Positions 47,634-59,988 of a stretch of DNA of 64,000 nt are shown in pieces. Source of the stretch: Tetracladium setigerum (Eukaryota; Ascomycota; Leotiomycetes; Helotiales); contig PZJY01000002.1 in NCBI GenBank assembly GCA_031472005.1, forward strand, positions 1,984,001-2,048,000, given 5' to 3'. The position numbers and the translations under genes were made by a program. The notes under the pieces were generated by a model. That model did no database searches. It saw nothing but the letters and a program-made list of their open reading frames with translations, and had not been told where the DNA came from. Every line of letters starts with the position of its first letter. Within the stretch, counting starts at the first letter, position 1.

Positions 47634-49136
47634 ATGGCTACCGCCGATATTGTACAGTGTGCCATTGTGGCTGGGCTCTGTACGGTGATGATTATGATGC
47701 GGACATTATACAGGGTATTCTGCCGCTGTCGAGTTCACACCAGATGCCATCGTCAATGGCACAAAGATGACCTGTGGATGACCTTTGCACTGCTACCACT
47801 CATCGGGAGAGCTATTACCATTGCATGGTCAGCTTCGGTGCTCAATTTCCCACCTGATGCTACCGCTGCGGAAAAGAAGGAGTTGAAGACCATGAGTGGC
47901 AAACTGTTGATGCCCGGAAGGATATTTTATCTCACTTTGTAGGTACCTATTCTTGTATTGGTCTAGTTGAGACGTAATGGCTGATACGAATACAGTTTGT
48001 GGTGTTGTAAATTCTGTTTGCTAGAGCTCTATCTACGCCTATCCAAAGGCTTACCGAAGTATCATACTGTCGGTGAGCTCATCAGGTACAGTTTGTATCT
48101 GACTTATATTGGGGTTTGTTTGGCGACTTTCTTGGAGTGCCGACCTATTACTCTGTGAGTCCTACCTGTCTCACATTGTTCATCGTTTGCTAACCTTTTG
48201 AAGTGCCTGGAATGGAGATGCTGCTGGGAGTAAGTCTACCTGCTGTCCAATTGACAGAAACAATTGCTAAGCTTCTTCTAGCGTACTGCCGTAAAGCCAG
48301 AGGAAACCTTATCACCATGGCCGCATGTAACATTGCAACTGATGTTGCACTCATTCTCTTCCCAATCTCTATTCTCAAGCGATCAGGACTTGACTTCTAC
48401 CGGTACGCACTTACTTATATTCTCTTCTCGTCTCACGCTCATCTAACGTATACATTAGTCTTGTCCGTCTCTCCCTTTTATTTGCACTCGGTTCCGTAGT
48501 AATCATCACGACCATCGTCCGTGTGCCACTCATTCTCCGAGACGACGCCCAAAAAACCCGCTCCTTAGTAACTACCCACCATTCCCACCTCACTACACCA
48601 ACACACTAACACTTCTCCTTCACAGTGGGCCTCAGTCGAAATATGCGTCGCGTGTTTTATTGCACAAGCACCCTTCTTCCAAGCCGTTTGGGTCGATCGC
48701 CGTCTAGGACAACATTCCAATCTCGCCACTAATTCCTCCCTCGCCGGTGGCACACATCTCCAATCACGTTCACACATCACCGCCAATCGATCGCGCATAC
48801 GCAATAGTGGTGCTAAGGGCGATATGGATAGAAAACAGGAGGATGAGATTGGGCTGTGGACGATTGAGAAGAGAGTGAGTTTCAGTGTGTCGGGGGTTAG
48901 TGAGAGGAGGGGGAGCAGTTCGGAGGTGGCGAGGGAGGGGGATGGGGGAAAGTTATGGGGACGCATAGCCAGGTGGAGATCTTGGGGAGGATAGGTTGAG
49001 GGATATTGAAAGGCAGAGAGGGGATGGGTTTGCTGAGGGGGAAGCGAGTGCTGGGAGGGTTACGACTGTGATCGATGGCGGTCAGAATAACAGGGTCCGG
49101 AATTCGAGTCGGAATAATCATAGGGGAAGCGAATGA
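47634..49136 (+). CDS. Seven-helix integral membrane protein, fungal rhodopsin-domain (PTH11-like) family (about 410 aa)
   Basis: Belongs to the large fungal family of unknown membrane proteins with a 'rhodopsin' domain, related to PTH11-type receptors. Six exons: 47634-47938, 47996-48154, 48204-48229, 48282-48402, 48459-48567 and 48626-49136. Helices are seen at VQCAIVAGLCTVMIMMRTLY, DLWMTFALLPLIGRAITIAW, YSLYLTYIGVCLATFLECRP, TMAACNIATDVALILFPIS and LLFALGSVVIITTIVRV. The family hallmark ECRP and the polar Cys/Trp positions are in place. The cytosolic tail frame breaks twice. One G added at GGGG 48957-48960 and one at 48984-48987 gives KLWGTHSQVEILGEDRLRDIE and a stop at 49136 instead of 48994. 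The ligand is unknown; whether it is a true receptor is not established. Confidence 0.78.
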
Positions 49137-51772
49137 ATGCTTCGCTTTTGTCGTTGGTTTGACAGGATCCCTAGTAGGGTCCGTTTGGATTGGAACATTA
49201 ATTAATGGCATATGTAAGTGTTGAAGTCAAGTTGATGTGTGTTTGATCACTCCTTTTCTTCATTACAAACGAAGCAAGCAGCAGGAGTATTGAAAATCCA
49301 TTCTAATGGAAGACTCGGGGAGCTATACCTTTCGAGTCAGGATGGAATCAAGATCAAATGGGGCGAGAAGTTGCAAGCAGGGAGTTCAGGTGAAACTAGC
49401 GATCTAGCGAGCGTACTTTGCGATTGAACACAGCGTTATACAAATAATTGCATCAATGTCCATCTACCATCTACCATCTACCCAAAAACCAAAAGATTCT
49501 CTTTTCCAACGGTATTTTGTTTGCAAATCCCAATCCCAAAGAAAGGTGCCTTGCATAATAAGGTTGCATTTATGCAGCAAAATGCGACATCAACCCCCCT
49601 TTTTTTCCATTGCCGCAACAATACCAATTTATGCTCGGTAGATTTTTGCGTTGTGTGTTTGTATTGAAGCCTGTTGTGTTGACCGTGCCGGATAAATCTG
49701 ATCCCTGGTCGAAATTGACTGATCGGTGATTTGCATTTGTTCATTCCTCCCTCGGTGGTGGTCTGGCCGAACTCAGCTGGCATGGTCTTTTTTTTTTGGA
49801 CGGCATATTGACTTGCATGTGGGATTGACAGGATTTGTGGATGGATTGGGTGGTTTTGGATTTACGATGGATGATCGATCACGCCACTAGATTGACATCA
49901 AACCGTTAGGAATGAGGTTGCGTTACTAGGTACGGAGTATATACTCCTTCATTCCAAAATACAACCACCTCCAATTTTTGTCTCAATATATCCCCAACAC
50001 CTTCACACACCTCAATTATTTCCCTCCCCTTGTACCAAAAAGTCTTGTTATTACAAAGTAAAACTGTGCCTTCTCCTGCAGCATGCTAGATTTCAAAAGG
50101 ACCTCCTCCGTACGGACAAGCTTAAGGCTTAAGCTCAAGGTCAAGGATCCCCAAGCATTTCCGCTGGGGTATGGGGTAAATACCGGTCCCTTGTTTCAAC
50201 TGTCAACTGTCAACTAATGCGTCAAATCCCCCTTTTTTGCATGGGCCTAAAAATATTCACCGGTACCCCTAGCTTAGTGGCTGGGCACGGAGTTACTTTT
50301 CAACCATAGCTTCCAAAGAAGATATCCAACAGGGCTGGCTGGACTCTTCGGAAATGATACCAAAAATCTCGCGCGTCTAGACATCCTGATCAAAGGTCTT
50401 CTTCCTTCTGTCAGGAGAAAAAAAATAACTCATTGTCACAGAAAGGATAAGTTGACCCCCTCATCCCTTTCTCAATCATTTTCACAGCAAAAATAACGAA
50501 CACGAGTAATGCAAAGCCAGCATGACCTGATTTCACCTTGACGACACTCGATGATGGCGCTTTTCATGGCGTTCCAAATCTCGGTTCGTGGCGTTTTTTG
50601 GTCATGAGAAGGATGGTTCTTCAGCGGCGTTTGGATTCCTTGGCTTTCTCGTTATAAAAGTCTGCTTCAGGAGATTGTTCCGCTGGATTGGCGCTTCACC
50701 TGGCTAGCTGAATGACAGATGCCTTGTCCGAAGACTTAAAACGCAGCCAATTGAGGTGTTGGATGTAGAAACGGTTGTGCTATGTAACATAACTCATCGT
50801 TGAAGAGGGGCACGGTGAATAAATTTTTGATGCAGGAACGACATGAGGGTTAATAGTACACATGCTGAATATATAACTCACGAACAATGCTCAATCAAAC
50901 TTCATATGGTTGAAAGACAAGATTGAATAGACCTACTGTACCTACACTTCCGCATTATCAATCTTTGCGTCTAATAAAGTTGCTGGAAATGTAGACCATG
51001 ACACGCGTATCCCGCCTGCCCAGAGCTTTGTGCCTTCCCCGCCTCAATGCCTTAAAAAATAACGTCAAAGCACAAACAGTAGTTGACAGCGGCAGAGAAA
51101 GTTTAATCCTGAATTCTGTACAGCAGATCTGTAGAGGCCGCGGAACGTCCTGACTCTGTACAGTAGTCTGTTACCCCCTTAATTCAGGGTGCATTTGTTG
51201 TCAGGGATGTGCCCATTCTGTGGTTGTGACAACTACTGGGAGGGCTTTTCTGGGTTGGGGTCAAATTCGAAGGATCTTGGTAACGGTTTTTGGATTGTGG
51301 TGGCTTGATATACGATGCGTGGAATATGGCATGAAGGCGGATTGGGCAAGCGCAACGTTTCGCCTTTTTGGGAGGGGGCAAGGCCGGATTTGTAACGGTT
51401 TTAAAAAGGAATTGGCGGTCGTTGGTGGAGTGTTGTTGAATTGATTCTCGCTTGACTCCATCGCATCCAAGTTTGTATTAGCCTCATGAGATGAAGAAAC
51501 GTATTGTAGCGACTTAAACGAGCGTACTATTGCAAATATTGACTAACTATCTAATTCCCATTGTAAACAAGCAAAAGGGGTATACGCTTGATACGTTTCA
51601 AAACGCCGAGTTCAACACTAAGGAGTGAAGCTTAGATGCGCGAGAAGACGCCGAGTTCGTTCCCAGAAACATCAATGACCAAAGAAATCTATCCGCTCTT
51701 GCTTCATTTCACTCTTTTCTCACGCCACCATCCTCGTTTTTGAGGTTCCAGGATCACGTGAAGAGAAGGAGT
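49137..51772. other. Gene-free stretch of 2.6 kb
   Basis: No open frame with coding character. Contains a short CATCTAC triplication (49,459-49,482) and a perfect 14-bp palindrome at 49934-49947. No RNA gene recognised. Confidence 0.5.
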
Positions 51773-53028
51773 CTAGTACAACTTCCCATCCGGACCCATC
51801 ACTCCCTCAGAGGAGGCCATGTTGCACTGCCTGAACAGTCTCTTCTCATCAGGGCTGAAAGCGCCAACAACAGAATGCAAAGTCCCCTGGTTATTGAAAA
51901 GAACCAAATCACCCTCAACCCAGTCATGAGGATAGACATATTGAGGTGAGATGGCAGGGCGCTGAAGTCGATGAACCAACTCTCTTGCAGCCGCCAAATC
52001 CGTGATGACTTCTCCGTTGGCGAGGTGAACGGCTTTGATGGCACTAGGGTGGATTTGAAGTGCGAGTTTGCCAGTAAGAGGGTTCTTCCAGCACATAGGA
52101 AGGATTTTGATGTCGGCTTGGTTGGTAGGTGGGAGCTCCGACAGAGGCAATTCAAGCCCTTCATCAAGCATACCGAGGCCATCTGTGCGGGATCTGGCCG
52201 GGCTCATCCAGATATATGGGTGAGGTGCGTACTCGACCTTAGCACCAATTACCAGCTCCTTATCTTCGTCGCTGAGGAGGTCAAACATTCTTTGGCCAGA
52301 GACAAAGGCGGTTGTTCCGAGTGGAACGTCCATTTCCTCGCCTGTTCCATCATCGTAGCGCAGGGTTTGGCGTCTTCCAGCTGGGACTTTGACGGCCATG
52401 AGAGAGGTCACTTTTGGTGGGTTGAGTGCGTAGAGAGCGGCGTCAACGTGCCATCTGAAGAAGCGAGTTGCTTCCAGGTCGTCTTCCTCGGGAATGGCGA
52501 CCCGATGGAATTTCTTGTGGTGGGGGTGGACAAGAGTGATATTTTTCAAGCCCTCGTACTCCTCGTAGAAGCCATTGCCAATAACTTGAACTTGGGGCTG
52601 GTGAGGAATGGTCTTGAGATCAGGGTGGAGGACAGAGCGCCTTGGAGAGTATTAGCAGCGTTCTGATATGATTTGAGGGAAAAGATCTGGCGCCAAGATT
52701 TCTTCACAGTAAAATATCTCGAATTGACCTGGGTGGCAACAAGTAATAAGAATTAGTTGCACTTACTTAGCATCAAGTGTCTTGCCATGTCCATAATTAT
52801 CCGATGCAGGATCAAAACGCTTCGTCAACTCATACTGAGCCCGTGGCGAGAGGCCATTCTGATTTTTGAGAACCACGACATGCGAGGTATAAAGTGCCGT
52901 GCGAATAATGTCGAAATCAGCGTCGCTGAGATTCTCCAAATCGACATTTGAGATCTCAACTCCAAAATCGACCTGAGATGTGGTAGAAGGTGGGGGAGAG
53001 GAGACACTTGGAGGACTTTGACAGCCAT
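51773..53028 (-). CDS. xanA: Alpha-ketoglutarate-dependent dioxygenase, probably xanthine dioxygenase (376 aa)
   Basis: Fe(II)/2-oxoglutarate-dependent oxygenase of the TauD/TfdA family. The best fit is fungal XanA, which converts xanthine to uric acid without molybdenum. Exons 52767-53028 and 51773-52640 with a 126 bp intron; the splice joins LDAK to RSVLHPDLKTIPHQP, a stretch I recognise from XanA-like proteins. Iron-binding His-x-Asp is in FRWHVDAALY; the distal His is in LFNNQGTLHSVVGAF. Other fits: PLGTTAFVSGQRMF, YAPHPYIWMSPARS, ILPMCWKNPLTGKLALQIHPSA. The N-terminal frame breaks at the G run 52992-52996; one added base restores PLPPPSTTSQVDFGVEI. A general TauD-type enzyme remains possible. 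Confidence 0.78.
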
Positions 53029-53184
53029 TTTGATTGCTTCTACTGATTGCTTGTTTTCTGATGCTTTTCTGGTGTTTTCACAGGGGAGATGTTGTTATCT
53101 TGCTGACAGTTGTCCGAGTTCTCTGTTTATGCTGGCCGTATGGTTTGTATCCGGATGATATTCTTCAGAAGGGAGATTACGCCA

Positions 53185-53192
53185 TTTATATA
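53185..53192 (-). promoter_or_regulatory. Probable TATA box of the dioxygenase gene
   Basis: Minus-strand TATATAAA about 155 bp upstream of the ATG at 53028. Spacing fits a regulated fungal promoter; XanA genes are known to respond to nitrogen and purine status, but no such site was identified here. Confidence 0.5.
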
Positions 53193-53532
53193 CTCCAGTG
53201 TCTTTCATCCACGGTCAGCACCGTTCGCATCTCGCCTTCCTCTTCGGCCTTCGCAACTTTCGTGATCCACCGAGAAGTGGGAATTTTAAGGCAAATCATG
53301 ATAAATGGATGGTCGTCACGCCCGAGGAAAAGACGCAGTGACCCGCCAATGGATGGGTGGGAGAGATAAGGATTTTGCACGTCGGAAGCCGCCTACGCTG
53401 GCTTATCTGATCTCACGTGACACGGAACCTACAGTAGTTGCTATTTTTGGTGAAACATAGTTTGTTATACTCTGAGATGGAATAGCTTTCAAATATCCTA
53501 TGTTCAAAGTTCCTTGCTCTTTACACGTAGTT

Positions 53533-56500
53533 TCATACAGTCAAAATATCTTCACCTACACCATCATCCAGCCAGAACCTCTCCCAAGCTGCTTTCCACT
53601 TCACTTCCTTCAATTCCTTCATCCACTGTTGATGATTTCAAGTTAGCTACCATCATTTCAAGAATGAACAAACCGATCAACACCCCAGGATTTCAAAAGC
53701 GTGTGCGGTATTTAATCGCGAGAAAAAGAGTAAACATACCTCCAAAAACACTGTCTTCTCCTCTCCAATCGTCATCACACCATCCTTAATCCCCTTCCAT
53801 CCCTCAACAGGTGCCTTGATAAATGAATGATCCTTCCCACAAACTTGTCTCCAAGATTTCTCCTCTGGCTCACCGTCTATATGCGCTTTTTTATTCTTGT
53901 CGTAGCAAGCTTGACAGAAGTCGCAATTGTTGCAGACGAGGCAGTTGTAAATAGGCCCGTCGGTGAAGTCATCGTGGGTGGGTTCTGGGCAATCGCCGTC
54001 GCACACGATCCACGAACCTGGAGCGATGTCCTCTTTATTTTCTTCTTTTTCGTCCTTGATTTTCTTTTTGTTTTCGGGTTTCTCATTCTTAGAGTCTACC
54101 CCCTCCTCTGTTTCTTTTTCTCCTTCTTTTTCTTCTTCATTGCCATCATCTTCTTCACCATCTTCACTATCACTTTCCTCGCTGTCGTTATCTGATCCAT
54201 CATCCAGACCATTTGTCTTGTCTGAACTCTTCTCGCCTCCCTCATTGCTTCCTTCTTCGTCATCATCGCTATCAGAATCCGAATCTGAATCATCATGCTC
54301 CACGGTCGGATCGATGATCGAAAACTGCGCCGAAAAACAGATGGCCGCTTCTCTGTTCAACCCTCCAGCAAGCACCAGGACCTTGCCCAGCAATCTCAAA
54401 TACCCACAATCATTCCAGCCTTCCGCATCTGTTAACCCATCCCAACAGCACTCGAACATTCTCTCCAAAATATCCTGGAACTCGACTTTAGTCCCAACTA
54501 CCTTCGTCATCCTGGCTGCCAGAATCGTAGTGTCGTTGTTATAGACGCCAAAATAACTCACGTTGCGAGCGAGGCGGCGCTCGGCAATTTTCTTGAACTC
54601 ATTGAGGTACTCGAGCTTCTCGGCTGGTGAGGACGATAGTCTAAATTGCTTGTAGATGACATCGGCAATTTCGCTACGAGTGTCGAAGACGCTGTCGATA
54701 TCCTCCTCGCCCAGGCTATCAAGAAAGCAATCGCTGTCGAGGATATCATAGAGTACTTTCTTCGCCTTCTCGATGTCTTCGATTACATAAATATACGCCT
54801 GGGCAAGGCTCAAACGTGGTCCGCCGGCTTGCTTCGAGGCGATTTTATATGCAATGATCTGTTCGTACGTCTCGACAAGAAAATCCAGCTTATTAGTTAA
54901 TTTAGCCGCTCTCTGAAATCGGAAGTTCGGATCATCCAGCTCGGCTTCATCCTCATCCTCCGTACTCTCATCGCTGTCATCGAGGTAGTTGTCATACGTC
55001 AGCCAGCACATGCGATCCCAGAGTGTCCAGTGAGCAAGCGTTTCCATCAATTGTTCGTCAGTAAGCAGAAGTGTCCATTTGTATAAATCCGCACCGAGCA
55101 TTGTGTTGGTTGGTAATGCGGCTTTGGCGGCTTCGTAGGAAATTACGGCGTCTGAAAGTTTCTTTAGTCGACGCTCACAGCTCGCTCGCATTAAAAAGCA
55201 TTGGCGACGTTGCATGGCGTAACTCGTGATGAGTATTTCTTCGGTAGGAGTATATTCAATATTCAATGCGATATTGATACTTTCCAATGCCCCAAGTACA
55301 TACGGCTGATCGTCATCACCTTCATCGTTGTTTTCCGCCAGACTCATTTGTGCTTGGGCGATTGAAACGTAGCTATAGAACCGGCGAAAGACGGTCATTT
55401 TAAGGGGATCAGTATCGTCTATATTTTTGCGATACCAAGCAATAGCCTCATTCCAATGTCGGTGATGGTTAAGCACCAAACCCATGGTCTGAAGGTTTCT
55501 GCCATCAATTGCGGAGTGTCCGTGGAGAGCGCCTAGGAATGTGATGAGTTCGATCGAAGGTTTGGTCTTTTGACGTTCTGTGAGGGGTGGGTATAAATCC
55601 GTCTACAATCAACACAAGGCATGTCAGTTCAGCGTGGAAGGAATCTCACACTGCGGGGAAGTCAAATTCTTACATAGCTCAGAGCGAAGATTGCAAATTC
55701 TAGCGATCTCACCATGCTCAAAGGATATATCGCCGCAAACCAATTCTTAACATGACCTTCCACGAAAGAGGCCACGATCCTCAATGGTGAGGTCTTCGCT
55801 GCCTCTACCCATGTCCGCGTCGCCTCGTTCAGAAGCTCAACATCGGTAGGTGACTTAGCAATCCATTCACTCACACGGACGAAGAACCAGGCTTTCGAGA
55901 TGCCTTGTGAGTAATCACCAAAATTTGAGCACACAGTCCCATACTTCTCAATCAGTCGTGTTGCTTCCAAAGCATTATTGAAAATGAGCGCCAAACTCTC
56001 CAGAACACGGATTGCGTCTTTTTCAGAGGAGTGAAGAGTCGGGTCTATGCTCTCAAAATGCGAGAGCCAGAATTTGACGGCATAGTCGCTGAGTTGCTCC
56101 GAGGTTTTGGATGTGCCTGAGAGAACGGATGCAATGTTCTCAAATATCGTCAGGTGTCCGGATGAAGGTGATGTCCTCAGACCTTCGTTATCAATTGACA
56201 GTTCTTGGAAGTATTCGCGGAGAGAGCGCTCTTGGAAGCGGAGTGGAAAGGTTCCGTCTTCAGATGTGACGGCTTCATCCTTTTCCTTGATGTCCTCGTC
56301 GCTTTCTTCGTTGTCCGCATAGCCGAGTGGTGCCGTTAACTCTAGGATTCTAAGGAGAAAGAAGTGAGAAGTAAGATTATATGTTTCCTGTTGAAAATAG
56401 ATAGTACGAACCTGGATGATTTCCCTTCGAGCTCCTCTTCGATATCGAGACTAGTATCTTGACCTGTTAGATTGACCACCGCGGAAGCTTCATTAAGCGT

Positions 56501-58662
56501 CAGCGGTCGTTGGGAGTAGGCCAGCCAAGCAAATAATTTCTTCAGCGATTGATATTGTTCAGGGGATCGTCTCTCCTGCAGATCGGCCAGCATGTAGCCA
56601 TATAACGATGACAGATCCTTAGGTTTGAATTCAACAATATCTCGTAGTACAGAACCTTCTCGGCCGATGGTGTTGTACCGTCTCAGCATGAGCTCCACGT
56701 AAAGCATTCCTTTTGTATGTCAGTGAATTATTTGGTCTGTTAACGTGATATAACGAACCATCGGCCTTTTCTTGCAAATCTGTGCTTATTTTCCTCTTCA
56801 CTTGTGTTCGGAAGCGGCCTATTTTTGTGAGGCCAGTGATTCGATCCATACGGGCATTGATCAACCGTGGGAAGTCGACAGATATCTTTTCCTTAGTAAT
56901 GAAAAGCTCGAAGCTGTTTGCTCTGATATTTTCTGGGACATATTCTGCATCCGGTCTGAGAGTGACGAGAGCCTGTATGTTCGTTTTTCCAACCTCCAGT
57001 TTGCTGAGAAGATCAAGTAGGATCTTCTTCTCGGCGGGTATTGTCTCATCCAAACCATCAAGAACCAAGTGTGCTCGGCCTTCGGAATCACTGGGAAACT
57101 TTTGGACAAGATATTTCTCCCACAAGTCTTGCCACGCGTTGGTATCAACGGAATCAAACTCAAGTTTGGTGATCTCTGCTGCAACTTGCTCGCAATACAC
57201 TGCATCTTGCCCGGCCAGCTGAACGATAATGCTGCTGATTGCTTTGGACATATTCAACAATTCAGCGTACTCTTTCTTGAAATAGAAGTAAGCGACTGAA
57301 GTTCTAGATGTGTACTCGGCTGTGTCCTGGAGTCTTTTCACCGCGGAGAAAGCAATGTGGGATTTTCCAATGCCAGGCCCTCCGACGATGAAAAGGTTGG
57401 ATGCTTTAGAGGAACTCCAATCTTGATAGACCTGTTCTTCGAAAGCCCACGAGGCTGTCCCACTCACGAACGAGGACTCAATATCTCGAGCCTGCTCTTT
57501 GAGGAGTGACGGAGTGAGGAAAGTTCGAGAAACGAGAGTGAAAGCAGCATGTTTTCTTGCCCCAGGATCCTTGGTCGGCTTGGTTCCTGTATGCGTTGGA
57601 GCTACAGTTTTTTTCTGACAGTGTAAGCAGACACAATTTAAGCGGAAATCTTAAGCCTACCGCTGCTTCTGCTTTCTGTGCCTCCATCATTTTGGCAAAG
57701 TTCTCTGCTAGTTGACTCTGTAATTCGGTGACTTGAAGAAACCCTTCCTTGACGGATGAGTGAATGTCTTGAGTTGCAAGGTCGATGCGTTGAGTTGTGA
57801 TGTCTACCCGCCCCGTGGTGACAATCATTGTTTTCGTATCCTTCTTGATCTCTTCTGTGTTTCCAAGAGTAGCAAAGTTTGTTGCAGACTCAAGCCGCTT
57901 GAGGGCAGTTTCCATCTCGCTGTAACCAGAGGAAAGCTCCTCGTCGCCTCCTCCCTCCAAAAGTGTTTTGAACCATTTCTCTGCAATATATTCAGCACAA
58001 GAAAGTCGTCAATAAGAAGAGCTCATACTGAATCTTCCCTTCTTAACAGCCTTGGTAGCAACCGCTAGGAGGTTCATCATGCTGGCAAACACCCGAGTGA
58101 GAAACACCTTGTAGGCCGGCACGGTTGGCATCCGGCTTTCAATAATTGATACTCTTTCAAGAAAGTTGTTCATTTCATCAAAGAAGCTGACAATTCTATC
58201 ATAATCGGCAGAAACATCTTTGCATGCCTGTTGAAGATCAGCATAACTTGATTTGGTCAAGGACAGGGTAAATAAGATCTACCTTCATAACATAGGTAAA
58301 GGCAGTCAAAATTGCTGCTGCCGGTGGAAATGCCTTCTAAAGTCAGTAATGTCCCAATATTCAACTGAACTGAATTCACTTACTGGAATTGCTGCCTGCG
58401 CAATATATTCTGCTCCCTTCATGACCAGATCACTATTCCTCGTCACAGCAGATCGAAGTTTGTCAACCTTTCCCTTGTCATGCCTAAAATTATCGAAGAG
58501 GTCATTCTTGAGTTGGGCATCATTCATGATATCATTGACACTCCTGAATTTTGGGAGAGTCCTCAAATCTTGCCCAGTCGTAACATAGTAAGACTTCAAC
58601 GCTTCGGTCCACAACTCAGCGATATCGGTTCCCTCATTCTCGCTAGTTGTTTTGGTTGCCAT
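53533..58662 (-). CDS. NLR/STAND protein: Goodbye domain, NACHT, TPR-like repeats, ZZ zinc finger (about 1,550 aa)
   Basis: Nine exons: 58384-58662, 58283-58336, 58029-58246, 57661-57980, 56759-57614, 56412-56709, 55674-56349, 53740-55602 and 53533-53625. The N-terminus (LWTEALKSYYVTTGQDLRTL...AFPPAAAI) matches the fungal STAND 'Goodbye' domain. NACHT: Walker A GGPGIGKSH, Walker B LVLDGLDET, and helical lid DLSSLYGYML...WLAYSQRPLTLNEASA. Then comes a long alpha-helical, TPR-like region (HWNEAIAWYRKN, SDAVISYEAAKAAL) and a tract of about 70 mostly acidic residues. A ZZ-type finger follows (CDGDC...YNCLVCNNCDFCQACYDKNKKAHID). The last exon gives WMKELKEVKWKAAWERFWLDD. The joint between exons 2 and 3 is out by one base as written; all other phases close. 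Likely an intracellular sensor; ligand unknown. Confidence 0.85.
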
Positions 58663-59988
58663 TGTTGATTTTTGTTTAATATGCCAATCGAACTTTCCCG
58701 TTGAACAAGACGAGGAGAACAAAATGGGTTGGAGGACGCGAGAGGAGACCGAGAAGAAATACCGCCAGCTGCTCGTGCCAATATTTCACACCGCACCAAA
58801 CATAACTGGACGGCTGGAACAGAGGCTTCTGCATGCGACTGCAGCCTGACTGCAGTAGGGCTGACCCATGCAAATCCATCCCACAAATACCTTACATCTG
58901 TTCCTGAGACTGGCTACGCGGTACGAGTGATCACTGGAAGAGCACCAGCCGAATCTCAGCATTGACATATACTCTTAGCTTGCGGGGTTAGATCACTTCA
59001 ACAGAGTTCAGCTCGAACACCAAGCTTATCTCGAACCAGAGAAATAGGGACTAAGCCAACGGCTGAATTGCACTGACTGGGGCCGGGGCCACGGAAAAGA
59101 AAGAGTCTGTCCAAAAACAGGTAGCCTGAAGAGTTTGGCAAAGAATGGAGGCGTGCGGACACAAATGCTGGTCTTGAGTCTGACATATCTGAGATCAGAT
59201 CAGACTATGCTTTTGCGTTGGTTCATGGCTCGCTCGGGTTAGGCGTTCATTATTGCCAACTCGAATGTAATCAACGTACTGTACAAACTTCCTTGGAAAG
59301 AATGGGGGGCCAGCCATGATCGAAGACAATCAATTGCTCACGACTTCAACAAAGGAACAACACAAAACAGAGAGACCATAGGCAAGAAACAATAAGGAAG
59401 ACCTATTCTCCCCCTATTCATGCTCAAACTCAACATCGAGGCCAGCCAATGAGGCCGTAAATATGTTGTAGGAGGAAATTCCAGGAACGTCGTGCTTGTG
59501 TGGTCTGTGATTTGGGCTGCATGACGATGCAAATGAACAACTCACTACCCAACGCAACTCGCCCATCCGACAACTCCGCCAACTGTGGCAAGTTCCAGGT
59601 GGTGGAAGAGACATCAAAGAAAGAGAGCGTCGCCACAGAACAGATCCGGGTGCCCCAGGAAAAGCGAAATGAAGGAATAAGATGACGATGCGGTAACGTC
59701 CAGGGTCAAGACATTTAAAGTTAAGCCTCATCTTGATTGACCTGACCTGCCCGCAACTTGCCCTCGTTGCTGCAGTATCAATAATCAGCACCCAACACCT
59801 CTCCCCATTCAATTCACTGGAACCACGAAGCGGAACAGCAATCTTTCAAGCCACAGAAGAAAGGCCCCTCCACCAGCATCGCATATCGCACCCGTCAGCA
59901 ATACTAGATTTCACTGCGTCTTCCGGCGCGAACTCAGGGCGATCAATCACAAGCTGTCGCAAGCCAGCCCCCATCGCACCGGAACGAC
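58663..59988. other. Divergent intergenic region, no supported gene
   Basis: Between the NLR (minus) and AP180 (plus). Open frames are short and featureless. Carries both promoters. Confidence 0.45.

Noticed and set aside
53827..54544. Plus-strand Phe/Ser-rich open frames
   Set aside because: Shadows of the acidic tract of the second NLR on the minus strand.
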